Below are positions 27,091 to 35,367 of a stretch of 64,000 nucleotides of DNA, piece after piece (position 1 is the first letter of the stretch; every line of letters starts with the position of its first letter). The DNA is taken from NCBI RefSeq assembly GCF_010384365.1, contig NZ_CP048397.1, positions 186,001 to 250,000 of the forward strand, written 5' to 3'. A model generated the notes under the pieces. That model searched no databases and was not told where the DNA came from. It saw nothing but the letters and a program-made list of their open reading frames with translations. The position numbers and the translations under genes are program-made. The DNA is from Streptomyces sp. S4.7. Its GTDB lineage: Bacteria; Actinomycetota; Actinomycetes; Streptomycetales; Streptomycetaceae.

Positions 27091-27108
27091 GCAAACAGGT
27101 CGGTATGT
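27091..27108. promoter_or_regulatory. ARE-like site between pccE and afsA
   Basis: GCAAACAG-GT-CGGTATGT. The right half is a perfect receptor half-site and GGTCGGTATGT fits the ArpA consensus, but the spacer is 2 nt instead of 6. It lies 79 nt upstream of the afsA start in the 364-nt divergent region 26823-27186, which holds no gene, so it could act on both sides. Confidence 0.5.
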
Positions 27109-27186
27109 ATGTTCGCCACCCGTACACCCACACCGACACCATCAGCAACAGCACCTACAGGCCAACGCCGCTCAGGGGGAACAGAC

Positions 27187-28185
27187 ATGTCTGCGAGCAC
27201 GTGTCGTGCCATACACGCGTTACCCACCGCCGGCCACACCGAGTGCGACAGCAACACCCGGAGAACCACCGCCCCCCGCTACCACCCGTCCCTGACCACC
27301 ACGGTCCCGAAGGAGTTCGTGCACCGCGCCAGCATCGCGGAGGTGATGCTCACCGCCTGGGAGCGCGTGGACGACAACCGCTTCACCGTCACCGCCCAGT
27401 GGCCCCGCGGACACAGCTTCTACGCCAACGTGGACGGCTGTCACGACCCGCTGATCGCCGCCGAGACGATCAGGCAGACCGGACTTCTCCTGGCGCACGC
27501 CGAGTTCGGCGTCCCCCTCGACCACCATCTGCTCGTCGGTGAGCTGGACTTCACCATCCGCCCCCCGCACTTCCGCGTCGGACCCACACCCCCCACGCTC
27601 CAACTCGACGTCACCTGCACCAAAGTGGAAGAACGCCGCGGCACCCTGACCCGCTGCCGCGTCGATGTGGAGATCCGCCGGGAGGGCCATCTCGCCGCCA
27701 CCGGCGGCGGCTCGTTCACCTGCATCGGCCCCAAGATCTACCAGCGGCTGCGCGCCGCGAAAATCCTCACCGGTGAACGCGCACCGGCCATCTCCCCGGC
27801 ACTCTCCGAAACCCCGCGAGCCGTCGGAAGGACCTCACCCGCGGATGTCGTGCTCTCCCCCACGGGACGGCCCGGCCGCTGGCACCTGAGGGTCGACACC
27901 CTCCACCCCATCCTCTTCGACCACCCCGTCGACCACGTCCCCGGCATGCTCCTCCTCGAAGCCGCCCGCCAGGCCACCACGGCCACCCTCGGACACGCCT
28001 CCCTGCCGCTCGCCGTCACCAGCGAGTTCACGCGCTACGTCGAGGTCGGCACAGCCTGTGTCATCGAGGCACGCCGACTCCCCGCATCAGGAGCCGACCA
28101 CGAGGAAACCGTCCGAGTAACCGCCCACCAGGACGGAACAGCCGCCTTCCACGCGACCGTGACCATCGCCTCACCCGCCACGTGA
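27187..28185 (+). CDS. afsA: AfsA-type gamma-butyrolactone synthase
   Basis: A 332-residue protein with two AfsA hotdog repeats (about 37-165 and 205-325). AfsA condenses a beta-ketoacyl chain with dihydroxyacetone phosphate, the committed GBL step. Typical segments are HRASIAEVMLTAWERV, HDPLIAAETIRQTG and DHVPGMLLLEAARQA. ATG 27187 has AGGGGGA six nucleotides upstream; the 61-codon extension is unsupported. Codon 12 is TTA (27220-27222), so hormone synthesis itself may depend on bldA. It is convergent with an NmrA-type reductase that could carry out a later reduction. Confidence 0.93.
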   Translation: MSASTCRAIHALPTAGHTECDSNTRRTTAPRYHPSLTTTVPKEFVHRASIAEVMLTAWERVDDNRFTVTAQWPRGHSFYANVDGCHDPLIAAETIRQTGLLLAHAEFGVPLDHHLLVGELDFTIRPPHFRVGPTPPTLQLDVTCTKVEERRGTLTRCRVDVEIRREGHLAATGGGSFTCIGPKIYQRLRAAKILTGERAPAISPALSETPRAVGRTSPADVVLSPTGRPGRWHLRVDTLHPILFDHPVDHVPGMLLLEAARQATTATLGHASLPLAVTSEFTRYVEVGTACVIEARRLPASGADHEETVRVTAHQDGTAAFHATVTIASPAT

Positions 28186-28190
28186 TCCCG

Positions 28191-28224
28191 GGTCCGGTGC
28201 CCGGCACCCGCCGGGCACCGGACC
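28191..28224. terminator. 15-bp hairpin after afsA
   Basis: A perfect 15-bp stem (28191-28205 with 28210-28224) and a 4-nt loop start 6 nt after the afsA stop, between convergent genes. A strong bidirectional terminator. Confidence 0.85.
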
Positions 28225-28284
28225 ACTCTCCCGACGCGCCTACGGTCTCCAACTCCCGTTCCAAGCCGGGTAACTGACTGATCG

Positions 28285-29151
28285 TCAGGTCATTTCATTC
28301 TCCGCGAGTGGGGCGAAGACGTCGAGATGATCCTCAGCCCACTCCCGGAACGACCTCGCCCGGCGGCCCGTCAGCGTACGGACGGTGTCGTCCACCTGGG
28401 CCTTCGCACCGGCCCGCTGCCGTTCCGCGCTCTCCAGCAACGCCTCCGCGACCGGCGCCGGGTAGCGCCGCTCCAGCCCCGCGCGCGCCTCGTCCCGGCT
28501 CAGCTCCTCGAAGCGCAGCCGGACGCCCAGCAGCAGGCCGAGTTGCCGTGTCTGCCCGACCGCCGTGAGGGCCCGCGGTCCGGTCAGCGTGTACGCACAC
28601 CCCGCGTGCCCCTCCTCGGTCAGAACCCGCACGGCGGCCTCCGCGACATCTCCGGGATCCACACAGGCGTTGGCCGATGTCCCGTAGAGCGCGCGCACGG
28701 TCCGCTCGGACCGTATGGAGGCCGCCCAGGCGAGGGAGTTGGACATGAACGCGCGCGGACGCAGCAGGGTCCACTGCGTCCCGGACGTCCGCAGCAGTTC
28801 CTCACTCGCACGCTGCCACCGGGTGATGAGGTCGTCGGCCCGCCGGTCCAGGACTGCCGCCGCGGACAGTTTCACCACCCGCCGCACCCCCGCCGCCCGC
28901 GCGGCATCGATGATGCGCGCGTCGTGGTCCCCCCCGACCCGGGTGGTCACCAGGAACACCGTGCGCACCCCCGCCACTGCCCGGGCCAGTGCCCGCGGAT
29001 CCTCGTAATCCCCGCCGACCCTCTCCACCGCCGGCGACAACCCGGCGACCTTCGCGGGATCCCTGGCCCAGACGCGGACCCGCCGACCGGCGGGCAGGCG
29101 CCGCGCCACCTCCCGCCCCACCGTTCCGGTCACACCCGTCACCAGAATCAC
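28285..29151 (-). CDS. NmrA-type NAD(P)-binding reductase
   Basis: A 288-residue atypical short-chain dehydrogenase of the NmrA/NAD(P)H-binding group. The N-terminal VILVTGVTGTVGREVARRL is the GxxGxxG dinucleotide motif. VRRVVKLSAAAV lies near 105, without the canonical YxxxK. The GTG at 29151 follows GGGGGAGG; the 41-residue extension is not supported. It sits tail-to-tail with afsA and head-to-head with a GBL-receptor gene. GBL pathways need a ketoreductase after AfsA, so this is a candidate. Some NmrA proteins are redox sensors instead. Confidence 0.8.
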   Translation of the reverse strand: MILVTGVTGTVGREVARRLPAGRRVRVWARDPAKVAGLSPAVERVGGDYEDPRALARAVAGVRTVFLVTTRVGGDHDARIIDAARAAGVRRVVKLSAAAVLDRRADDLITRWQRASEELLRTSGTQWTLLRPRAFMSNSLAWAASIRSERTVRALYGTSANACVDPGDVAEAAVRVLTEEGHAGCAYTLTGPRALTAVGQTRQLGLLLGVRLRFEELSRDEARAGLERRYPAPVAEALLESAERQRAGAKAQVDDTVRTLTGRRARSFREWAEDHLDVFAPLAENEMT

Positions 29152-29281
29152 CCGGCCTCCCCCTTTGTAAGAACTCCCCGCTCCGGGCCCATGTCCCCGT
29201 GCCCGCGTCCGTCTCCGTCCCCGTGCCTCACCGAATCCGGTTGGCACCAGGGACAGGCACGGGAGGGACCACATGGCGGTA

Positions 29282-29305
29282 AGATACGGACTGGACGGTT
29301 TTTGT
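29282..29305. promoter_or_regulatory. ARE-like operator upstream of receptor 2
   Basis: AGATACGG-6-CGGTTTTT followed by GT, the same 8-6-8 layout as the other sites, ending 38 nt upstream of the receptor start. Consistent with receptor autoregulation and possibly control of the divergent reductase. Confidence 0.6.
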
Positions 29306-29343
29306 CGGGGTCTCCGGGCTCAGTGAAGAAAAGGAGGCCGACA

Positions 29344-30021
29344 GTGGTGCAGCAGGACCGTGCGATCCGCACTCGGCAGACGATCCTCGCAGCCGCGGCC
29401 AAGGTCTTCGAGGAGCGAGGGTACCGGGCGGCGACGATCAGCGAGATCCTCACCACCGCCGGCGTCACCAAAGGCGCCCTGTACTTCCACTTCCCCTCCA
29501 AGGAGGACCTGGCGGAGGGAGTGATCAGCGAGCAGGACCACCAGCTGCCCGTCCCCGAACGCCCCTGCAAGGTCCAGCAAATGGTCGACACGATATTCCT
29601 TCACACCTACCGCCTGCAGACCGACCCACTGGTCCGGGCCGGCGTCCGGCTCGCCCTCGACCAGCAGGCCCAGGGGCTCGACCGCAGCGGCCCCTTCCTG
29701 CGCTGGAGCCAGGTCGGCACCGATCTGCTGAACAAGGCCCAGGCACAGGGCGAGCTGATGCCCCATGTCGTACCCGCCGAGACCTCCGACGTGCTGGTAG
29801 GAGCCTTCGCCGGCATCCAGGCCATGTCCCAGGCCACCTCCAACTACCGGGACCTGCCCCACAGAGTCGCCATCCTGCTGCGTCACGTACTGCCCAGCGT
29901 CGTGGTGCCGTCGGTGCTCGCCGCGGTCGACGTCTCCGAGAACAGAGGGGTCTCCGTCCACCGGGCACTCCAGAACACCCGCACCACCGGACAGCAGCGG
30001 CACCCGGCGCCCCTCAACTGA
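29344..30021 (+). CDS. Gamma-butyrolactone receptor (ArpA/ScbR type TetR)
   Basis: A 225-residue TetR regulator whose N-terminus is typical of true GBL receptors (RAIRTRQTILAAAAKVFEER, then TTAGVTKGALYFHFPSKEDLA). The ligand-binding half follows in a form typical of the family (PLVRAGVRLALDQQAQGLDR and WSQVGTDLL). GTG 29344 is preceded by AGGAGG with a 6-nt spacer. It probably represses its own promoter and the SARP 2 promoter until the AfsA-derived hormone appears. Its stop overlaps the tail of the convergent FAD monooxygenase by 8 nt, which may cause antisense interference. Confidence 0.92.
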   Translation: MVQQDRAIRTRQTILAAAAKVFEERGYRAATISEILTTAGVTKGALYFHFPSKEDLAEGVISEQDHQLPVPERPCKVQQMVDTIFLHTYRLQTDPLVRAGVRLALDQQAQGLDRSGPFLRWSQVGTDLLNKAQAQGELMPHVVPAETSDVLVGAFAGIQAMSQATSNYRDLPHRVAILLRHVLPSVVVPSVLAAVDVSENRGVSVHRALQNTRTTGQQRHPAPLN

Positions 30022-31633
30022 CCGCGCCCGGAAGGGCGTCGCGCACTCCCGCTCCCCCGCCTCCACCGAAGTACGCCCGGAGAGCGGACGCGAGACCGCC
30101 GCCCCCCGCCGCCCAGCCGACGTACCCGTCGGGCCGCACCAGCACCGCTCCGTACGGCAGACCCGGCACCGGCTCCGCACGCACCACCCGCAACACCCCT
30201 TCCCACGGCCGCGCCTGTGCCTCGTAGCCACCCGCGTCCACACTCGCGCTCTCGCCCTCGCGTGTGACTGCATCCTCGCCCGTGGCGAACAGCAGCAGCA
30301 ACGGCCGCCCCCCGGCCAGCAGACGGATCACATCGGTACGTCCCTCCCCCGTCACCAGTGGGACGTTGGCCAGGAAGCTCCCCTCCCAGGGAGAGGAGTC
30401 CGCACCGCGCGCCGGCAGCACCGTGTCCTGGCCACTGACCATCGACGCCAGCACACCACCCTCCGGCGCCCCGGCCAGCAACTCACCGAACAGAGCCCGC
30501 AGCGGGTCGAGTTCGGCGTCCGGCCGCATCAGCTCCAACTGTGCCCGCGTGTGGTCGATGACCCGCTGCGCCGCGGGCCGCCGCTCCCGGTCGTACGTGT
30601 CCAGGAGCCCCTCACCCGCCCATCCACGCACCGTCAGCGCCAGCTTCCACCCGAGATTCAGGGCATCCAGCACCCCCGCGCTCAGGCCCTGACCACCGAT
30701 CGGGAAATGCACATGCGCCGCATCCCCCGCCAGCAGCACCCGCTCCTTGCGATAGCACCCCGCCAGCCGGGAGAAGTCACTGAACCTGCTCAACCACCTC
30801 GGCGACCCCATCCCCACCTCCCGCCCCACAATCCGCGACACCTCCCCGCGAAACTCCTGCAACGACAGCGGCGCTCCACGCGCAGCCGAAGCACCCTCAC
30901 AGTTCAACGTCCGCAACCGCACCCCACCACCCGCGACATCCTTCACCACCACCCATCCACGCGGCGTCCGATGCCACCCCGCCGCCAGGGCCCCCGTCTC
31001 CTCCAACCGCACATCACCCGCCATCGCGGACACCGTCGCCGGGTACGACCGCGATGCGAAACCCGCCAACTCGCGCACCACACCACGCGCACCGTCCGCC
31101 CCCACCACATACTCCGCGACCCACTCCACCGCCCGCCCACCAGGCCCGACCGCCGAGACTCGCACCCCCTCCGCCGTCTCACGCACCCCACTGACCCGAT
31201 GGCCGCGCAGTACCGACACCCCCGCGGCCCGCGCCCGCTCCTCCAACGACCTCTCCAACGCCTGCTGTTCACACTTCAGCACCGCCACCGGCTCCCCCAC
31301 CGGCACCGAGATCGTCAGCCCCGGCATCCCCGCGAAGTGAAACCCACCATTCCCACTCCCGGCACCGGTCCGGGCACCCGCGAACCCACCCAGATAACCG
31401 CGCCGCACAAGAGACTGCACCGACCGCGCGTGCAGCGTCGTGGCCCTCGGCCGACCCGACACACTCCCCCGTGCCTCCACCACCGACACCCCGACCCCGA
31501 ACGCCGCCAGCTCACACGCGACGAGCAACCCCACGGGGCCCGCGCCCACCACGACCACGCCCGCCCCAACGCCGCCCACAGCCCCCACCCCGTCCCCCGG
31601 CCAAACCCCACCCGCCCCGGCACCCGGAAACAT
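30014..31633 (-). CDS. FAD-dependent aromatic-type monooxygenase
   Basis: A protein of about 539 residues of the PHBH-fold flavin monooxygenase group. FAD motifs are VVVVGAGPVGLLVACEL near 28, VGADGARGVVREL near 180, and LLAGDAAHVHFPIGGQGLSA near 295. The C-terminal part is the thioredoxin-like tail of polyketide hydroxylases. ATG 31633 lies inside an ARE-like palindrome and has no Shine-Dalgarno; the first 25 residues are Gly-rich and a GTG further in is possible. The TetR gene at 31680 is 46 nt upstream on the same strand. It could hydroxylate the polyene or terpenoid, or modify the hormone; the sequence does not say. Confidence 0.88.
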   Translation of the reverse strand: MFPGAGAGGVWPGDGVGAVGGVGAGVVVVGAGPVGLLVACELAAFGVGVSVVEARGSVSGRPRATTLHARSVQSLVRRGYLGGFAGARTGAGSGNGGFHFAGMPGLTISVPVGEPVAVLKCEQQALERSLEERARAAGVSVLRGHRVSGVRETAEGVRVSAVGPGGRAVEWVAEYVVGADGARGVVRELAGFASRSYPATVSAMAGDVRLEETGALAAGWHRTPRGWVVVKDVAGGGVRLRTLNCEGASAARGAPLSLQEFRGEVSRIVGREVGMGSPRWLSRFSDFSRLAGCYRKERVLLAGDAAHVHFPIGGQGLSAGVLDALNLGWKLALTVRGWAGEGLLDTYDRERRPAAQRVIDHTRAQLELMRPDAELDPLRALFGELLAGAPEGGVLASMVSGQDTVLPARGADSSPWEGSFLANVPLVTGEGRTDVIRLLAGGRPLLLLFATGEDAVTREGESASVDAGGYEAQARPWEGVLRVVRAEPVPGLPYGAVLVRPDGYVGWAAGGGGLASALRAYFGGGGGAGVRDALPGAVS

Positions 31634-31651
31634 ACCGCACAAGCGGTACCC
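31630..31651. promoter_or_regulatory. ARE-like operator overlapping the monooxygenase start
   Basis: ACATACCG-6-CGGTACCC. The left half matches the receptor consensus perfectly and the 8-6-8 layout is kept. The site covers the proposed ATG and the 46-nt gap to the TetR gene, so a bound receptor would block initiation. Confidence 0.6.
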
Positions 31652-31679
31652 ACAGCGGTGCACTGCGGTCAGGCACGCA

Positions 31680-32264
31680 CTAAACCGACCGGCCACCGAA
31701 GAGCAGGGCGAGTTGGGCGTCGAGCGCCGCCACCGCGTCGTCCTCCGCGTACTGCAGCGACAGCAGTTGCAGACCCAGCCCGTCGACGAGCGCGAGCAGA
31801 CCGGCGGCCGCACGCTCCGGATCCACACCGTCCGCCGGACCGGCGGCCCGGAGCTGGTCGGCGATGAACGTCCGTGTCTCCGCAGCGAGTTGACGCAACC
31901 TGGACGCGATCGACGGCTTGACCGCGGCGTAAGCCAGAAACGCGAGCACGACGTGGTTCTCCAGGCGGCGCGTCTCGTCCAGCGGCAGCACCTGCAGCAG
32001 CAGACCGCGAACGAGTTCGAGCGGCGGCCCCGGCACGAGTTCGGCCTGTGACCGTTCGCGGATCCGGTCCATGACCATGCCGAGAGCGAACGTCATCATC
32101 TCGTCCTTGGTGCGGAAGTAGTGCTGCACCATCCCGGTCGAGACGCCCGCCTCCGCGGCGACGTGCCGCAGGCTCACCTTCTCCAGGCCGCCCGAGGCCG
32201 CCAGTCTCATCAGCGCGTCGGCGAGCAGCTCGCGGCGCTCACGGTGGTCGACCTTGCGGGGCAC
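31680..32264 (-). CDS. TetR-family regulator (BetI-like)
   Basis: A 194-residue TetR protein. The HTH lies at about residues 8-55 (RELLADALMRLAASGGLEKV, then AAEAGVSTGMVQHYFRTKDEM). The C-terminal half follows the common TetR_C pattern with LLALVDGLGLQLL. It differs from the ArpA-type receptors in the window and has the VQHYF variant. It is divergent from an rph-like pseudogene, and two tandem near-palindromes in the 70-nt gap are likely its operators. Its partner gene is broken, so it may now control only itself and, through read-through, the monooxygenase. Confidence 0.9.
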   Translation of the reverse strand: MPRKVDHRERRELLADALMRLAASGGLEKVSLRHVAAEAGVSTGMVQHYFRTKDEMMTFALGMVMDRIRERSQAELVPGPPLELVRGLLLQVLPLDETRRLENHVVLAFLAYAAVKPSIASRLRQLAAETRTFIADQLRAAGPADGVDPERAAAGLLALVDGLGLQLLSLQYAEDDAVAALDAQLALLFGGRSV

Positions 32265-32274
32265 GCCCCCACTT

Positions 32275-32319
32275 TACATTGCGCCTGTAATGCCTCCGGG
32301 ATACATTGCAACTGTATTG
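32275..32319. promoter_or_regulatory. Tandem TetR operators
   Basis: TACATTGCGCCTGTAATG (32275) and TACATTGCAACTGTATTG (32302) repeat at 27-bp spacing. Each contains an inverted TACA/TGTA pair. They fill the gap between the divergent TetR gene and the rph-like gene, before an AAAGGAGGT ribosome site. Confidence 0.7.
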
Positions 32320-32334
32320 AAAAGGAGGTCCGCG

Positions 32335-33229
32335 ATGGACGTGCTCGAACTGTCGGTGATCGACCCGGAGCAGCGGGAGCTGGTGGGCGGGAAGGCCGCC
32401 GGGCTCGCCGCGCTGATCCGGCTGGGCGAGCGGGTGCCGGACGGGTTCTGTGTCACGACCGGGGCGCACAGCCGCGGCGAGGTGCCGCGGGCCGCATTCC
32501 TCGCCGCGTACGAGCGGCTCGGCGCCGGACCGGTCGCGGTCCGTTCGAGCGCGACCGCCGAGGATCTGCCGGACGCGAGCTTCGCGGGCCAACAGGACAC
32601 CTCCCTCGCGGTCGAAGGCGCCGACGACGTACTCGCGGCGGTCCGGGCCTGCTGGAACTCACTGCACACGGAGCGGGCCACCGCCTACCGCGAGGCCGCC
32701 GGCATCGCGCACGACACCGTACGGATGGCGGTCGTCGTCCAGCGCATGGTCGATGCCGAGGTCGCCGGCGTGCTGTTCACCGCCAACCCGGTCACCGGCT
32801 CGCGGAGCGAGTGCGTCGTCGACGCCGCCCCCGGCCCGGGCGCGGCCGTGGTCGACGGCGCGGCAGCCGCCGACCACTATGTGCTGGACGGTACGGCGCC
32901 CGAGGTACGAGGCTGCCTCACCCCGGCCCGGTCGAACGAACTCCGCGAGGTCGGTGACCGGCTCCAGAGCCGGCAGGGCGCACCGCAGGACGTCGAGTGG
33001 GCGTACGACCACGACGGCACGTTGTGGCTGCTCCAGTCGCGGCCGATCACCACGCTGTTCCCGGCGCCCCCGGCGCCCCCGGCGAGCGGGCGGCCGGGGC
33101 CGCGCCTGTATGTCGAGTTCGGTCATGTCCAGGCAGACCCTTCTCCCGGCCCGGACGTCGGACGGCCGCACATTCACCGGCACGGGCGCCGCGACGGGGC
33201 GGGCCAGGGGTCCGGCCAGAGTGGTCCGC
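32335..33229 (+). pseudogene. Broken PEP-synthase/rifampin-phosphotransferase-like gene
   Basis: From ATG 32335 (perfect AAAGGAGGT site) the frame encodes a complete ATP-grasp nucleotide-binding domain: GGKAAGLAALIRLG, VRSSATAEDLPDASFAGQQD, MVDAEVAGVLFTANPVTGS and VEWAYDHDGTLWLLQSRPIT. Homology stops near residue 265 and the frame continues as Arg-rich sequence to a stop at 33336. In another frame, about 33150-33229 reads FTGTGAATGRARGPARVVR, which looks like the start of the phosphohistidine swivelling domain. Full enzymes are near 850 residues, so the middle and the catalytic His domain are gone. The intact domain could still be translated, but the enzyme cannot work. Confidence 0.75.
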
Positions 33230-33793
33230 GTGTCACTCGCGCTCGCCGGCGGCGAGCTGATCGATCTGCCGAACGCGCGAGCCGCGAGGCTGGACGGCGA
33301 CCGTGTCGTGCCGGACAGGAGCGGGGCGGTCGATGACCATCTGCTGAACGAGGCGTCGGCCGCCCTCGCCCGGCAGGCGCCGTACGAGTCGGTCGAGGAC
33401 TGGCTGTGGCGCCGGGGCCGGGGCCTCGCGGCCGTCTACCTCACCGCTCTCAAGTCGCAGGGGGAGATCACCTGGCGGCGCCGCTCCCGCTGGGCCCCCT
33501 TCGGGAGCAGCCGGGCCGTACTGACCGATACGCCCGCCCTCCGCTCGGCGCGGGAACGCCGGACATCGGACGAGCCCGTCCTCGCCTCCCTCGGTACGGC
33601 CATCGGAATCCACGATCAGGAACGCCCGCAGGACCAGCGGGACCAGCGGCTCGAAAGTCCCCCCGATGTGGCGGACGAGGCAGTGGAGACGGTGCTGGCC
33701 ACGGTCCACAACGCGGTGAGGGACCTGGAAGCCGAACGGCAACGGCGGTCCATCGAGGATGCGGCCTTCGACAACATCTGGCGAGGTCAATGA
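33230..33793 (+). pseudogene. GPP34-family phosphoprotein, N-terminally truncated
   Basis: The frame VSLALAGGELIDLPNARAAR, then PYESVEDWLWRRGRGLAAVY and SDEPVLASLGTAIGI reads as a GPP34 (Golgi phosphoprotein 3-like) protein of actinobacteria. It lacks the first 30 or so residues, which are replaced by a piece of the rph-like gene. An ATG at 33125 in this frame would give a 222-residue chimera of normal GPP34 length, so expression of a hybrid cannot be excluded. The function of bacterial GPP34 proteins is unclear; lipid (PI4P-like) binding is assumed from the eukaryotic family. Confidence 0.6.
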
Positions 33794-33864
33794 CACCTCT
33801 CCCGGCGGGCGGCACCGCCGGGACGCCCACATGGCCGGGTCATTGCCGGGGCCGACCCGGTCAT

Positions 33865-33902
33865 GATAGTCATGAAACTGACTAGTACCATTCATGACTA
33901 TC
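33865..33902. promoter_or_regulatory. 12-bp-arm inverted repeat before the SnoaL-like gene
   Basis: GATAGTCATGAA (33865-33876) and TTCATGACTATC (33891-33902) are perfect complements around 14 nt containing ACTAGTACC. The repeat ends 20 nt before the start codon in an A/T-rich island. It is too A/T-rich and promoter-proximal for a terminator; an operator is likely. Confidence 0.65.
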
Positions 33903-33921
33903 CAGAGGCCGGGGCCACACC

Positions 33922-34359
33922 ATGAGCACCGCAGACCGATTCCGCGAAGCCGTCGACAACCGTGACCTGTCGTCCCTGGACGGCCTGTTCACCGAGGACA
34001 TCCGCCTCTACAGCCCCGTGAAGTTCGCACCGTTCGAAGGCAAGCCGATGGTGCTGGGCCTGTTCGGGGTCCTGCTGCGCACGTTCGAGGACTTCCGCTA
34101 CGTCGGTGAGCACACCGGTACCGCGCGGACCAGCGGCGACGGCGCATCCGCCCCGTCGGCGGTTCTGCTGTTCCGGGCCACGGTCGGCGGCAAGGAGATC
34201 CACGGCATCGATCTGCTGCACTTCGACGGCGACGGGCGGATCAAGGAATTCACCGTGATGGTCCGGCCCAGGTCCGCCGTCCACGCCCTCGGTGAGGCCG
34301 TACTCGCCGGGTTGGTCGCGGACGGACTCGTACCGGCAGAGGCACCGGCGCGTCCGTGA
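33922..34359 (+). CDS. SnoaL-like/NTF2-fold protein
   Basis: A 145-residue protein of the SnoaL-like NTF2 superfamily. The N-terminal helices hold MSTADRFREAVDNRDLSSL followed by FTEDIRLYSPV, and a conical beta sheet ends in KEIHGIDLLHFDGDGRIKEF and VMVRPRSA. Family members range from polyketide cyclases to isomerases and binding proteins. No catalytic residue set can be assigned. It stands alone between a decayed locus and a HAD gene. The promoter-proximal inverted repeat suggests ligand- or stress-dependent control. Confidence 0.85.
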   Translation: MSTADRFREAVDNRDLSSLDGLFTEDIRLYSPVKFAPFEGKPMVLGLFGVLLRTFEDFRYVGEHTGTARTSGDGASAPSAVLLFRATVGGKEIHGIDLLHFDGDGRIKEFTVMVRPRSAVHALGEAVLAGLVADGLVPAEAPARP

Positions 34360-34645
34360 CGCGTCCGTGACGCCGCCACTGCGGTGGTTGTCGGTGCCGG
34401 TGTGGAGGCGGGCGGTCCGCGCACCGTGCTCGCGGCATGTGGCACGACCTCTCCTCGACAACGTTGTCAGGGGAGGGTCATTGTTTGGCCGAAACACGCT
34501 CACGTCAAGGTCGACGGTTCGTCCCTTTCGGCCCGCCCGGCGTCCAACTCCGGCACACCGGCCGGGCGACGTGTCGCCCAGGCCGGCCGCGCGTTCGGCC
34601 GGTCCCACGACGGGGCGCGGTGCGGCGACGCCCGGGTGTGCTGGA
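34360..34645. other. Intergenic region with a LacI-like palindrome
   Basis: A 286-nt gap between convergent genes. It starts with a direct repeat of GCGTCCGTGAC (two copies from 34350). It holds the perfect 12-bp palindrome GACAACGTTGTC at 34457-34468, the shape of a LacI-family operator. No LacI gene or target gene is adjacent, so it may be a relic. Confidence 0.5.
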
Positions 34646-35344
34646 CTACGTCGCCGTCAACTCGGTGACCAGTTCGTCCAGTTCGTCGAACCGCCCGTCG
34701 AATTCGTCGGTGTCCGTCGGAGGGTCCCCGCCGGGTCGCCGGACGTAGGCGGTCCGCATGCCGCTCGCCTGGGCCGCGCGGAGGTCCCAGGCGTGGGCGG
34801 CCACCATGAGTACGCGTTCCGGTGGGCACCCGGCGGTGTCGACGGCGAGGCGGTAGACCTCCGGCGCCGGCTTGTAGGCGCGGACGGACTCGGCGGACAG
34901 GGCTTGGTGCCAGCGCAGCCCGGCATGTGCGGTGAGCCGGAGCAGAGTGGTGCGGCCGGCGTTGGAGAGTCCGACCACGGGAAAGCGGCGGGCGAGCCGG
35001 TCGAGACCGGCGACGGAGTCGTCCCAGGGTGGCAGGCGCCGGCTCGCCGTGGCCAGGCGGGCGATGGCCGCCGGTGCGGTGAGTCCGCTGTGGTCGGCGA
35101 CCAGTTGGGCGGCCTCCGCGTCGATGACGTCGGTACCGGCGTACGCGCGCCGGCCTTGCCCGACGCGCCTCTGCTCGCGCTCGCGATGCCGCTCCCACAA
35201 GGAGAACGACTCGTCGACGAGGACGTCGGCGTCCCCGGACTCCGGCACGGCGGCGCGGATCTGCGCACGGAGCCCGCCGGGTTCGTCGACCAGTGTGCCG
35301 AGGACGTCGAAGACGACGACCTCGATGTCGTGGATGCGGGCCAT
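34646..35344 (-). CDS. HAD-superfamily hydrolase, haloacid dehalogenase type II-like
   Basis: A 232-residue HAD phosphatase/dehalogenase-like protein. The nucleophile Asp is in VVVFDVLGTLVDEPGG (motif I), the motif II Ser/Asn in VVGLSNAGRT, the motif III Lys in AYKPAPEVYRLA, and acidic residues occur in VAAHAWDLRAAQ. The motif I Asp followed by V-L-G-T-L fits the type II dehalogenase branch. ATG 35344 follows GGGAGG. It is divergent from a CGNR zinc-finger regulator with paired operators between them, so the regulator probably controls it. Confidence 0.88.
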   Translation of the reverse strand: MARIHDIEVVVFDVLGTLVDEPGGLRAQIRAAVPESGDADVLVDESFSLWERHREREQRRVGQGRRAYAGTDVIDAEAAQLVADHSGLTAPAAIARLATASRRLPPWDDSVAGLDRLARRFPVVGLSNAGRTTLLRLTAHAGLRWHQALSAESVRAYKPAPEVYRLAVDTAGCPPERVLMVAAHAWDLRAAQASGMRTAYVRRPGGDPPTDTDEFDGRFDELDELVTELTAT

Positions 35345-35367
35345 ACGTCCTCCCGTTCGAGCCGACA

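Noticed and set aside
30551..31867. Plus-strand Pro/His/Arg-rich frame of 438 codons
   Set aside because: Antisense of the FAD monooxygenase, whose FAD motifs are intact.
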